A DNA stretch of 64,000 bases from Thiobacillus sp. (GTDB lineage Bacteria > Pseudomonadota > Gammaproteobacteria > Burkholderiales > Thiobacillaceae): NCBI GenBank assembly GCA_030680405.1, contig JAUXVT010000052.1, positions 1 to 64,000 of the forward strand, given 5' to 3'. The translations under genes and the position numbers were made by a program. Shown here piece after piece: positions 1 to 9,259 of this stretch (its first letter is position 1; every line of letters begins with the position of its first letter). The notes under the pieces were generated by a model. It ran no database searches and was not told the origin of the DNA. It was given only the letters and a program-made list of their open reading frames with translations.

Positions 1-405
1 GGACTCAGGCACCACGTCGCGCGGGTTCAGCAGGTGCGCCACGTGCCAGGCGTCGGAGTAGCGCCCACCGACGCGATGCAGGTCGGGCCCGGTGCGCTTG
101 GAACCCCAAAGGAAGGGACGATCGTAGATGAACTCGCCGGCGACCGAGTAGTGACCGTAGCGCTCGGTTTCGGCGCGGAACGGACGCACCATCTGCGAAT
201 GGCAGCCGACGCAGCCTTCGCGGATGTAGATGTCGCGACCCGACAACTGCAGCGCCGTGTAGGGTTTCAGTCCCGCCACCGCGGTGGTGGTGGAGGTCTG
301 GAAGAACAGCGGCACGATCTGCACCAGGCCGCCGATGCTGACGATGAGAACGGTCAGCACGATCAGCAGACCGATATTCTTTTCTATGGTTTCATGCGAA
401 ATCAT
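1..405 (-). CDS. ccoO: cbb3-type cytochrome c oxidase subunit II (partial, runs off window start)
   Basis: Minus-strand translation from 405 reads [35 protein letters not shown]...[26 protein letters not shown], with the CcoO CxxCH heme motif; lies directly downstream of ccoN. Confidence 0.93.
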   Translation of the reverse strand, partial: MISHETIEKNIGLLIVLTVLIVSIGGLVQIVPLFFQTSTTTAVAGLKPYTALQLSGRDIYIREGCVGCHSQMVRPFRAETERYGHYSVAGEFIYDRPFLWGSKRTGPDLHRVGGRYSDAWHVAHLLNPRDVVPES

Positions 406-416
406 GTTCGGTCTCC

Positions 417-1838
417 TTAGGCTTGAACGGCTTGCGGGATGGGGGCGTCATTCACCACGCGGCCCTGTCGCGTCGTCTGCCAGACGTTGTACGCCATCAT
501 CAGCATGCCGCTGAAGAACAGCGCACCGCCGGCGAGACGGATGCCGTAGAACGGATACATGGTGTTGAGCACCTGGGCGAAGCTGTAGGTCAGCGTGCCG
601 TCGGCGTTCGCCGCGCGCCACATCAAACCCTGCGCCACTCCGGCGATCCACATCGAGGCGATATACAGCACCACGCCGATGGTGGAGAGCCAGAAATGCC
701 ATTCGATCAGCTTGGTGCTGAACATCGACTCGCGGCCGAACAGGCGCGGAATCAGGTAGTACATCGAGCCGATGGTGATCATCGCCACCCAGCCCAGCGC
801 GCCGGAGTGCACGTGGCCGATGGTCCATTCGGTGTAGTGGCTCAGCGCGTTCACCGTCTTGATCGACATCATCGGACCTTCGAAGGTCGACATGCCGTAG
901 AACGACAGCGCGGTCACCATGAACTTGAGGATGGGGTCGGTGCGTAGTTTGTGCCATGCACCCGACAGCGTCATGATGCCGTTCATCATGCCGCCCCAGG
1001 AAGGCGCCAGCAGCATCAGCGAAAACACCATGCCGAGCGACTGCGCCCAGTCGGGCAGCGCGGTGTATTGCAGGTGATGCGGGCCGGCCCACATGTAGAT
1101 GAAGTTGAGCGACCAGAAGTGGACGACCGAAAGCCGATACGAGTAGATCGGGCGGCCGGCCTGCTTCGGAATGAAGTAATACATCATGCCGAGGAAGGCG
1201 GTGGTGAGGAAGAAGCCCACCGCGTTATGGCCATACCACCACTGCACCATCGCGTCCTGCACCCCGGCATAGGCCGAGTAGGACTTGGTCAGCGTCACCG
1301 GAAGCTCCGCGCTGTTGACGATATGCAGCAGCGCGATCACCAGGATGTAGGCGCCGAAGAACCAGTTGGAAACGTAGATATGCTTGGTCTTGCGCTTGAT
1401 GATGGTGCCGAAGAACACCAGCGCGTACGACACCCACACCACCGTGATCAGCAGATCGATCGGCCATTCCAGCTCCGCGTATTCCTTGGAAGTGGTCATG
1501 CCCAGCGGCAGGGTGACCGCAGCCAGCACGATCACCGCTGTCCAGCCCCAGAAGGTGAAGGCAGCCAGCTTCTCGGCCCACAGCCGCACCTGGCAGGTGC
1601 GCTGCACGATGTAGTACGACACTGCAAACATCGCCGAGCCGCCAAACGCAAAAATCACCGCGTTGGTATGCAGCGGGCGCAGACGTCCATAAGAAAGCCA
1701 TTCGATGCCAAAGGTCAGGTCCGGCCAGATCAGTTGCGCGGCTAGGATCACCCCGACCAGCATCCCGACAATCCCCCAGACCACCGTCATGATGGCGAAC
1801 TGGCGGACGACCTTATAGTTGTAGGTTGTCGCTTCCAT
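417..1838 (-). CDS. ccoN: cbb3-type cytochrome c oxidase subunit I
   Basis: 473 aa multi-TM protein with heme-copper oxidase motifs ([38 protein letters not shown]). Confidence 0.95.
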   Translation of the reverse strand: MEATTYNYKVVRQFAIMTVVWGIVGMLVGVILAAQLIWPDLTFGIEWLSYGRLRPLHTNAVIFAFGGSAMFAVSYYIVQRTCQVRLWAEKLAAFTFWGWTAVIVLAAVTLPLGMTTSKEYAELEWPIDLLITVVWVSYALVFFGTIIKRKTKHIYVSNWFFGAYILVIALLHIVNSAELPVTLTKSYSAYAGVQDAMVQWWYGHNAVGFFLTTAFLGMMYYFIPKQAGRPIYSYRLSVVHFWSLNFIYMWAGPHHLQYTALPDWAQSLGMVFSLMLLAPSWGGMMNGIMTLSGAWHKLRTDPILKFMVTALSFYGMSTFEGPMMSIKTVNALSHYTEWTIGHVHSGALGWVAMITIGSMYYLIPRLFGRESMFSTKLIEWHFWLSTIGVVLYIASMWIAGVAQGLMWRAANADGTLTYSFAQVLNTMYPFYGIRLAGGALFFSGMLMMAYNVWQTTRQGRVVNDAPIPQAVQA

Positions 1839-2002
1839 ACACGTCTCCCGTGATTGATAACTGAATTAGTCTATGCGAATGTGATGATGTGTTTCGCATA
1901 TACGGATAAATATATCTATTTATAGAATGCTGTGTCAAGTTGACGCACCCCACTTTGAACGGGCTGTGCAAGCCAAGTGTTGTTTGTTTGCTGAAAACTG
2001 AA

Positions 2003-2142
2003 GTCATCCCTGTTTTGTGTCAGATTCAGATTTTGTATAGCTCAGTTCGCACGCAATTGATATGCATCATGTTTCCAAAACGCATCGCGACCCGCATCTG
2101 CACTATTCACCACGGCAAAACCGACTGGAACGTGGAGAAGCG
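2003..2142 (+). pseudogene. Decayed 5' fragment of a histidine phosphatase/phosphoglycerate mutase-like gene
   Basis: Frame ATRICTIHHGKTDWNVEKR matches TRICIIRHGETDWNVEKR of the intact gene at 15161; DNA similarity also extends upstream (tgttttgtgtcagatt / tggttttgtgccagatt). Confidence 0.75.
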
Positions 2143-2184
2143 CGCGAGGTGATTGCTTGGGTTGGTTTCAGTGCAGATCGAGTC

Positions 2185-3060
2185 GTTTCAATCCGCGCCC
2201 GGCGGCGGCGCCAATATTGGAAAGTACGCAGTTTCAATCCGCGCCCGGCCGTGAGGCCGGGCGATGCCAGGAAATGCTGACAACGTAGCGCAGGCCCTAC
2301 TGTTTCAATCCGCGCCCGGCCGTGAGGCCGGGCGATGCTGCTGGCGGCTGCTAATAAGTTTTGTGCAGTAATTGTTTCAATCCGCGCCCGGCCGTGAGGC
2401 CGGGCGATGCCTGCGCCGACTTGGCCGTGTCCTTGAGGGCCTGGTCGTTTCAATCCGCGCCCGGCCGTGAGGCCGGGCGATGCCAGCTACCAGCAGGGCG
2501 GCCTCTCAGTTGGCTTAGTGTTTCAATCCGCGCCCGGCCGTGAGGCCGGGCGATGCTTGGCAAGGCGCATCTGCTGATCGAGCAGCGGGATGTTTCAATC
2601 CGCGCCCGGCCGTGAGGCCGGGCGATGCAGACTTGGTGCTGATTGGGGTTTCAGTGTTGATCCCAGTTTCAATCCGCGCCCGGCCGTGAGGCCGGGCGAT
2701 GCGTCCAGGCATTGAACGATGATCTTGAATTCACAGGTTTCAATCCGCGCCCGGCCGTGAGGCCGGGCGATGCCGAGGAAGGGCCGGCCCAGGCTGCCCA
2801 TGTCGTCGTTTCAATCCGCGCCCGGCCGTGAGGCCGGGCGATGCGATTTGTTGGGCACGTTTTAACTTTTAATTGGAGACGTTTCAATCCGCGCCCGGCC
2901 GTGAGGCCGGGCGATGCATCGCCGCCAACGACGCGGCCAGCCCGGTCGCGCTGTTTCAATCCGCGCCCGGCCGTGAGGCCGGGCGATGCGCATGAAGGAT
3001 GGGCCAAGCCGATCAAGACGATTGTTTCAATCCGCGCCCGGCCGTGAGGCCGGGCGATGG
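2185..3060 (-). CRISPR. Type I-C CRISPR array: 12 full 37-bp repeats, 11 spacers (34-37 nt), one degenerate terminal repeat
   Basis: Repeat gtttcaatccgcgcccggccgtgaggccgggcgatgc starts at 2231, 2302, 2374, 2447, 2520, 2592, 2666, 2737, 2808, 2881, 2953 and 3024; degenerate copy at 2185. The minus-strand form ends in GCGGATTGAAAC, as in I-C repeats. Confidence 0.98.
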
Positions 3061-3237
3061 CCGCACATGCAACCTGTTGATTGTTTTGTGCAGCATTACA
3101 AGTTTCCGCGAACCCGCTTTGCGCTGCAATCCAACGGCGATGTTTTGTGGTTGCCAAGCTCTTCAGATTGTTAAAGAACAATGAGTTGCGGCATGCGCGA
3201 AGCCGACGGGTTTGTGCCGTTGATGGGGGTTCGCGCG
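3061..3237 (-). promoter_or_regulatory. Putative CRISPR leader between cas2 and the array
   Basis: Position between the cas2 end and the first repeat; transcription direction inferred from the repeat and cas operon orientation. Confidence 0.6.
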
Positions 3238-3528
3238 TCATATCACCAAGGGACCTTCAAAATCGACGGACCGGAAGCAGCCGTGTTGTTTGACGCGAAG
3301 CTCGACGGGCTCGGTGATGCGGTAGAAGCGTAGATTGTCTTGATTCGGGTCTATTTCATCCAGTAATTCGCGCTCAAGTTGTTCGAACTGCATTTCGTTG
3401 ACGGTGCATTCGAAAACGGACTTTTGCACTCGCTGGCCGACGCGTTCGCAGGCCTTGGCGACGCGCCGCAGGCGTTTGCGCCCGGCAGCGGTTTCGGTGG
3501 AGACGTCGTAGGTGACGATAATGAGCAT
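3238..3528 (-). CDS. cas2: CRISPR-associated endonuclease Cas2
   Basis: 96 aa, [41 protein letters not shown] typical of Cas2; adjacent to array and cas1. Confidence 0.96.
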   Translation of the reverse strand: MLIIVTYDVSTETAAGRKRLRRVAKACERVGQRVQKSVFECTVNEMQFEQLERELLDEIDPNQDNLRFYRITEPVELRVKQHGCFRSVDFEGPLVI

Positions 3529-3531
3529 GGC

Positions 3532-4566
3532 CTATTTCGTCAGATAGGGCAGGTAGCTTCCCATTTCGCCGCGCAGGGTGCGCGCAATAAATCGCGCCTG
3601 AACGAAGGGCAAGAGCGCAAGCGGCAGTTTGGTTTCGGTGAGTGGATGGGTGAGTTCTTCCTGCTTGCGTTCCTGCCAGGCGGTGACGACGGTACGGCGG
3701 CCACGGTCGTTCAGCATAACTGCGCCGCCTTCGCGCAGATCAAAGTCGCCGGCACTGATTTGGCCGCGATTGATGAGGGTGAGCGCGAGACGGTCACACA
3801 GCACGGCACGGAATTCTTCCTGAAGATCAAGCGCAAGTGCGGCGCGGCCGGGACGCACCGCATGCAGAAAGCCGAGTTGCGGGTCGAGGCCGGCGGCTTC
3901 CAGCGCTGAACGGCAGTCGTTCATGAGCATGGCGTAGAGAAAGGAAATCAGCGCGTTGAAGCGGTCGAGAGGTGGCCGACGGGTGCGGCCGTTAAGCTGG
4001 AAATGTTCGCGTGCAGCGGATTTTACGATGAGGTTAACCGCAGCAAAGTAGCCGCGCGCGGCCTCACCTTCGACGCCGCGCAGTTCGTCCAGATTGGTGG
4101 CGACAGCGGCGGCGCGCAGTGAGGCAGCCAGGTTGTCGGTGGCGCGGGTGATCTGTGCCGCCTCTTGTTCATCCGCTGCTTCACGCGCGCCGCGCTGTAA
4201 CACACTGCGGCTGTTCTTGAGTTTGCCGGCGACGATGGCGCGGGCGAGTTCGAGACTGAAGGCCGCGTTGTCTGCCTGCCGGTGTTGGGCTTGGCGCAAA
4301 AGGATGTTGCCGGAGACCGGGCCTTCGAGCCGGGCCTTGAAGCGGCCGTTGTCATCCAGAAGCACCAGAGACTTCCCCTCGTCGGCCAGACGATGCATCA
4401 ACGCAGGCGAGACCATAACGTTGCCGAAACACACCAGACCGCCCAGATGATGCAGCGGTACCTGGAGTTTCTTTTCGTGTTCCACGTCGATACGCACGGT
4501 GGCGTTTTCAAGGTGGGCATACGCCAGAGGGGTCATGACGTAGAGTGTGTTTTGGATGGTTTGCAA
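3532..4566 (-). CDS. cas1: CRISPR-associated endonuclease Cas1 (type I-C)
   Basis: 344 aa; LGGLVCFGNVMVSPALMHRLADEGKSLVLLDDNGRFKARLEG and HAVRPGRAALALDLQEEFRAVLCDRL Cas1 motifs. Confidence 0.96.
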   Translation of the reverse strand: MQTIQNTLYVMTPLAYAHLENATVRIDVEHEKKLQVPLHHLGGLVCFGNVMVSPALMHRLADEGKSLVLLDDNGRFKARLEGPVSGNILLRQAQHRQADNAAFSLELARAIVAGKLKNSRSVLQRGAREAADEQEAAQITRATDNLAASLRAAAVATNLDELRGVEGEAARGYFAAVNLIVKSAAREHFQLNGRTRRPPLDRFNALISFLYAMLMNDCRSALEAAGLDPQLGFLHAVRPGRAALALDLQEEFRAVLCDRLALTLINRGQISAGDFDLREGGAVMLNDRGRRTVVTAWQERKQEELTHPLTETKLPLALLPFVQARFIARTLRGEMGSYLPYLTK

Positions 4567-4567
4567 T

Positions 4568-5188
4568 TCATGCCTCCGGGTCGAACAGACTGTGCTGTTG
4601 TTGTCGCTGCCTGGCTTGTCCGGCGACAGCTTCGGGCTGGCAAATCTCTTTCAAGGAACATTCCCTGCATCGTGAATCGTTGACCGGTGGCGGCAGCACG
4701 CCCGAGGCAAGCATCGCACGTATCGCATTCGCGGTATCGATTACCCGTTCCCTCAACTCTGGCGTGATGACGACCTCCCGCCGCCGGTGACTGCTGGCGT
4801 GGAAGATCGCGCCTTTAGGTACCGGGCGCCCGAGCATGTCTTCCAGACACATCGCCTGCGCGGCGAGCTGGAGGTCGTCGTGCAGCTTTTGCCGCTTCGC
4901 CCCGTGTTTGAATTCGACCGGGTACACACTGCCATCCGGGTGGAATTCGACCAGGTCGGCCTTGCCGATAAGGTTGAGACGGTCGCTCCACAACGGCAGC
5001 GCGCGCTCCACCCGCACGCCGGACTTGATCTCGTAGCCCGGCGTGTCGACCAGATGGTGCACCGCCTGGCCACGTGCGGTGTGAATGTTGTCGGCAAACG
5101 CCTGCTCCAGATGAATCAGCCCGCACTGGCGCGGGCAATAGGCCCAGTGCTGGAGGGCGGAGAGGGGAACCGGGTCTGTCTCACTCAT
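4568..5188 (-). CDS. cas4: CRISPR-associated exonuclease Cas4
   Basis: 206 aa; YCPRQCGLIH plus C-terminal CRECSLKEIC cysteine cluster and VEFKHG nuclease motif. Confidence 0.95.
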   Translation of the reverse strand: MSETDPVPLSALQHWAYCPRQCGLIHLEQAFADNIHTARGQAVHHLVDTPGYEIKSGVRVERALPLWSDRLNLIGKADLVEFHPDGSVYPVEFKHGAKRQKLHDDLQLAAQAMCLEDMLGRPVPKGAIFHASSHRRREVVITPELRERVIDTANAIRAMLASGVLPPPVNDSRCRECSLKEICQPEAVAGQARQRQQQHSLFDPEA

Positions 5189-5236
5189 GTCGTGAGTGCT
5201 ACCATTTCCGCTAGGCAGTATTTACAGGAGCACGTC

Positions 5237-5485
5237 ATGGCAGCCATTTTGAAAGAGCTTGAAAACCAGGCCTTGCAGCTTTCGCCACAAGATCGCGGCA
5301 AACTCATCCACCGCCTGATCGTTAGTCTGGAAGGGCCGGCGGAAGACACGCCCGAAGCCATTGCCCAAGCTTGGGACGAAGAAATCGCCCGGCGCGTGGC
5401 GGATATGGACGCGGGCAAAACAGTCTGGATTCCTGCGGAAGAAGTATTCGCACGACTGGATGCCATCATCGAAAAAGCCCGCTAA
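5237..5485 (+). CDS. Addiction-module antitoxin (putative addiction module component family)
   Basis: ATG at 5237; LSPQDRGKLIHRLIVSLEGP...AWDEEIARRVADMDAGKTVWIPAEEVFARLDAIIEKAR; immediately upstream of a RelE/ParE-like ORF. Confidence 0.85.
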   Translation: MAAILKELENQALQLSPQDRGKLIHRLIVSLEGPAEDTPEAIAQAWDEEIARRVADMDAGKTVWIPAEEVFARLDAIIEKAR

Positions 5486-5488
5486 CCG

Positions 5489-5782
5489 ATGCGGGTTTCA
5501 TTCAACCCCGAGGCACTTGCAGAAGCAGAAGAAGCGACTCGGTGGTATCGCGAAAATGGCGGAGCAGCCCCCAGCCGATCTTTCGCCCAGGAATTGCGGC
5601 GCGTTGTAGGCTTGGCCGCCGAACAACCCGGCATCGGCAGCCCTGGTTCGCATGGAACAGCCCGGCTATATTTCAAACGTTTTCCATACACGCTGGTTTT
5701 CCGCATTCAGGGTGAATTCGTCAGAGTGATCGCGATTGCCCACCAAAGCCGCCGCCCGGGGTATTGGGCCGGACGGCAGTAG
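5489..5782 (+). CDS. RelE/ParE-family toxin
   Basis: 97 aa; MRVSFNPEALAEAEEATRWYRENGG...ARLYFKRFPYTLVFRIQGEFVRVIAIAHQSRRPGYW; 3 bp downstream of the antitoxin. Confidence 0.87.
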   Translation: MRVSFNPEALAEAEEATRWYRENGGAAPSRSFAQELRRVVGLAAEQPGIGSPGSHGTARLYFKRFPYTLVFRIQGEFVRVIAIAHQSRRPGYWAGRQ

Positions 5783-5793
5783 GGTTTTGGTAT

Positions 5794-6681
5794 TTAGAAT
5801 CCATTGATTTCCTCGGGCTTCAGCCCATCCAGGTTAGCGAGTTCATAGCTGCCATTGGCATTCACAGTCAGGGTGCGGTGTACCTTGGCAGAAGAATATT
5901 GGCCTGCTTTGCAGCTGTGCTGCCACCAAATGACTTTTAAAACTTCCATGCTGCCCGCAGGCCGCGCTGCCGCTTCGTCGTTTTCAAACAGCTTGGGCAA
6001 AACCTGTTTTATTGTGTTGGCATCCGCATCTGTGAAGCCAGTTTTTACGGCTAGTTGCGGATTCATGCTGCCGAAGAATCTATAAACCCCTTGATCGACG
6101 CGGTGCTTCATTCCCATCGTGTCGGAGCCGCGTTTGGTGCCGTCGCCTTCGCCGCTCACGCTTTTGGTGATCTGCAGGCTGGAAATATCGATTGGTTCGA
6201 CGCTGAAAGCAGATTGAACCGTGACCGGACCACGAATTCCGATGGACACGCCGGTGTCGCCCTCTTCGTCGCTGCCGTCTTCTTTTTTCTTACCCGCTTT
6301 CTTGTTGCTCTTCAGGGCGAAGAGTTGGCCGAATGCACGTACATCCAGCCATTTTTCACAGGCTCTTTCAGCGGTCTTTGGTGCCCCCAAGTCCTTGCCC
6401 AGCACAAGTTCTGCACGCTCACGTAAGCTTCTTGCTTCGTCTGCTTTTCGGTCGTCTGACTGGACGAAGATCATGTGGCCGTCGTCCTCATTCTTGCCAT
6501 CGTTGACCCAGCACTCGATCAAGCGATCCCGGATTTTTCGCTTGATCGACACATCGCTCATTTCACCGAAGTTTGAATAGTCGGTACGTGGGCGGTTGCC
6601 GTTTAGTGGGTCGCCGTTCGGGTTGGCATTTTTGACGCGGAGGATGACAGCGAAATCGATTTTGTTTTGTAGAGCGCTCAT
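5794..6681 (-). CDS. cas7c: Type I-C CRISPR-associated protein Cas7/Csd2
   Basis: 295 aa; NKIDFAVILRVKNANPNGDPLNGNRPRTD, GSDTMGMKHRVDQGVYRFFGSMNPQLA. Confidence 0.95.
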   Translation of the reverse strand: MSALQNKIDFAVILRVKNANPNGDPLNGNRPRTDYSNFGEMSDVSIKRKIRDRLIECWVNDGKNEDDGHMIFVQSDDRKADEARSLRERAELVLGKDLGAPKTAERACEKWLDVRAFGQLFALKSNKKAGKKKEDGSDEEGDTGVSIGIRGPVTVQSAFSVEPIDISSLQITKSVSGEGDGTKRGSDTMGMKHRVDQGVYRFFGSMNPQLAVKTGFTDADANTIKQVLPKLFENDEAAARPAGSMEVLKVIWWQHSCKAGQYSSAKVHRTLTVNANGSYELANLDGLKPEEINGF

Positions 6682-6699
6682 GTTCGTTTCCTCGGTGGG

Positions 6700-8544
6700 T
6701 TATTCAGCGATGGGGTCTTCAGTAGGGGCGGTGTTGTCTATCTTGGGCGGGTTCAGAATTTGCCGCTGGCAGTGGTAGCCGAGCAGGAATTCGCCGGAAA
6801 GCTTGCTGTCGTCGAGAAAATCATTGCCGACGAAACGGGGAATAATTTCATCAAGCAGTTTGTCCATCTCGTACATGAATCCTGCGCGTTTTGCCCGCAG
6901 GCGCGAGATGTAGGGTTTGAGTGCTGGCTCAATGATTCTCCAGGTACTTGCGGGGCGGTCGGCAAAGCGTTGCATCAACTTCGCGGCGGTGGTGTCACGT
7001 TTTTCGCCCGCCACGTACAGGGCGCGACTTTCGATGTGCTCGGCAATCGCAAGCAGGCGGCCATAGAGATAATCCCGGCTGTCCCGGTCGGTTTCCAGTG
7101 ACATTTGATACTCCTCGTTTTTGAAAGCGCCTTTGAACAGGGCGCAGGCGATGCCCAGTGTTTTTTCCCATTCCCAGTGACTGAGTCCGACCCGATTGCA
7201 GGTTCTGCGCAGAGTCGATTCAACGAGATCGCGTGGCAGTGGCTGCCCATCGACGATGCAGGGCAAAAGCCGCTCAACAGTGGATTTTTTGAGTTTGTCG
7301 TCCAGACGGCGGCCAAATGCTGCTTCGGCAATGTCGCGCGGCGCCGGCGCACCGACGAATTTCAGTTCCTTGCCGAAATTTTGCGGCCAGGCGTGTGCCG
7401 TGTGCCAGGCTTCGATCTGCTCAAGAAACTCGGAACCGGTCAACTCGCGGTAATACGTGATGGCCATTCGCCCCGGCGTTGCCGAATCCAGACCCATGAC
7501 GACGATGTCATCTGTCGGCCCCAACTTGGCGCGGTAGCCAGCCATGGCTAAATTCAAGCGCTTGGCAAAGGCTTGCCCGACATCGCCATCATGGGATAAC
7601 TCTGGTGCTACGGGCTGCGCTTCAATTGCTTCGCTAGCAAGCATCAAGGTCAGCGAGTTGCCGAAAGGATCAGGAATCGGTGTGCCCGCGACAGCCCAAC
7701 TCACAATCGCCTGATCGTCGTTTCGGTAGGCTTGGCGCTGGATCAACCAGCGCAGAGCATTGTGGGCTTTCTGGGTGACTTCGTAGCCCACGCCACACGC
7801 CTGCTGGCCGGTGTCATCGGTGAAGCGGCCTCTGAATGTGTAGCCCGAACTGTCGTTGGCGCTGATGAGCTTGGCACCGTCACCGGAGTGGCGGATGAAT
7901 TTTGGATGGTTTTTACATAGACGTGCTTCCTCGCCAAGAACCATGCATATCCCATTCTTGGGGTTTTGAATCTGGTCGTAAGCTATCCATGCTTCGACCA
8001 GATTCGTGTCTTCCCAAGTACCTGATGCAGGGTCATCCGGCGATTCAACTCGCCAGCGAATAAAAACCTTTGAGTCTTTGATTTTTTCTTTTCCGCGAGC
8101 GCCTTCGAAAACCATGGGGATCATTTTTTCGCTGAGAAGGTCTGCCCAAAGATTCCCGTGGGTTAAATAAGTTAGTACTGCCTTGGCTTTCGGATGTTGT
8201 TGCGCCGATTCACACCATTTCTCCAAATTGGCAATGTAAGCCACATATTTTTTCTCATCTTTTTCCGGGAAGTCACGGGCGCAGTAACTGATTTCTTCAC
8301 AAAGCGGGTGTGGAGCGATTTTGCTTCCTGATCTTCCGACCGACGCTTCGGTCACAGGGATTAGTGTTGCTGACTCTGTGGCCCCTAATTTTCTGACCCG
8401 TCTGAAATTACCGGATGAGTCGATGGCAACCTCAACGTGTGCTCTCTTTGAATAATGAGCCAAGGGCCAAGGTTGGGTTTCATTCCGATTCGGCAATCGA
8501 CCTGTCTGTTCATAAGTTTCATACAGCTTTTGTATCCAGCTCAT
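6700..8544 (-). CDS. cas8c: Type I-C CRISPR-associated protein Cas8c/Csd1
   Basis: Start MSWIQKLYETYEQTG at 8544, directly after the cas5 stop; position and length typical of Csd1. Confidence 0.92.
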   Translation of the reverse strand: MSWIQKLYETYEQTGRLPNRNETQPWPLAHYSKRAHVEVAIDSSGNFRRVRKLGATESATLIPVTEASVGRSGSKIAPHPLCEEISYCARDFPEKDEKKYVAYIANLEKWCESAQQHPKAKAVLTYLTHGNLWADLLSEKMIPMVFEGARGKEKIKDSKVFIRWRVESPDDPASGTWEDTNLVEAWIAYDQIQNPKNGICMVLGEEARLCKNHPKFIRHSGDGAKLISANDSSGYTFRGRFTDDTGQQACGVGYEVTQKAHNALRWLIQRQAYRNDDQAIVSWAVAGTPIPDPFGNSLTLMLASEAIEAQPVAPELSHDGDVGQAFAKRLNLAMAGYRAKLGPTDDIVVMGLDSATPGRMAITYYRELTGSEFLEQIEAWHTAHAWPQNFGKELKFVGAPAPRDIAEAAFGRRLDDKLKKSTVERLLPCIVDGQPLPRDLVESTLRRTCNRVGLSHWEWEKTLGIACALFKGAFKNEEYQMSLETDRDSRDYLYGRLLAIAEHIESRALYVAGEKRDTTAAKLMQRFADRPASTWRIIEPALKPYISRLRAKRAGFMYEMDKLLDEIIPRFVGNDFLDDSKLSGEFLLGYHCQRQILNPPKIDNTAPTEDPIAE

Positions 8545-8545
8545 A

Positions 8546-9259
8546 TCAGACCCCCAGGTCGGCGGCTTCCTGCGCGACATCGCGCAGCTTGCCCTTGCCG
8601 AATTTCTTGGGCGTCATCGCCCGGACGAATTTGCGGACCGTACACTCATCTGGCCGTGCGAATTGTATGCAGCCATTGACCATGACCGGCTTCCAGAGTC
8701 GGGCTTGCAGATTGTTCTCGCCGGTTTCATCGGGGTAGTCGAAGCCGTGGAACATCAAACCGTAGGCCAACTCCCCCGCATCGTCGTAATGGCTGGTTTC
8801 CGACCCGTATGCGCAGGGTTCGACGTAACCCTGGCAGTCTCGTGTTCCCAGAAAAACATCCTGCCGCCCACCTAATTCCAGCATTCGTCTGGCGATTGCG
8901 TAATGCTTTCCTTCCACCCGGTCTTCTTCGAGTTCTGGGCGGTGCAGGTTCCATTCAAAATGCGCGCGCACCTGGTATTCGACATCGGACAAAAAGGTGT
9001 AGATGGCTAGGGTATTTCCACCGCCGAACTCCAAGGGTTTGGTGCCCTTGGTCTGCGTGCGGATCGCTTTCATCACCCTGACCTCATCGATCACCCAAAT
9101 GAAAGTGGGTTTCCAGTAAATGGACTTGGCGATGCCCTTCAAGGCTTCGTAAGTCGGTACGTGGTACGAGCATTTTTCGCCGCCGATCCGGGTCAGTGGA
9201 TCGGTGAACAGGGCGTGACGCGCACTGACTTTGAATTCGATGCTATTCCGGTGCGACAC
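8546..9259 (-). CDS. cas5c: Type I-C CRISPR-associated protein Cas5/Cas5d
   Basis: 237 aa; [56 protein letters not shown]. Confidence 0.94.
   Translation of the reverse strand: MSHRNSIEFKVSARHALFTDPLTRIGGEKCSYHVPTYEALKGIAKSIYWKPTFIWVIDEVRVMKAIRTQTKGTKPLEFGGGNTLAIYTFLSDVEYQVRAHFEWNLHRPELEEDRVEGKHYAIARRMLELGGRQDVFLGTRDCQGYVEPCAYGSETSHYDDAGELAYGLMFHGFDYPDETGENNLQARLWKPVMVNGCIQFARPDECTVRKFVRAMTPKKFGKGKLRDVAQEAADLGV

Noticed and set aside
1839-1960. Possible FNR/Anr site upstream of ccoN
   Set aside because: No clear TTGAT-N4-ATCAA; gtcaagttgac is only a weak palindrome.
2339-3090. 11-nt match gttttgtgcag between a spacer (2339-2373) and the leader region
   Set aside because: Too short to claim self-targeting; likely chance.
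2103-3241. ORFs with IARPHGRARIET/ASPGLTAGRGLK periodic motifs
   Set aside because: Translation of the CRISPR repeats, not proteins.
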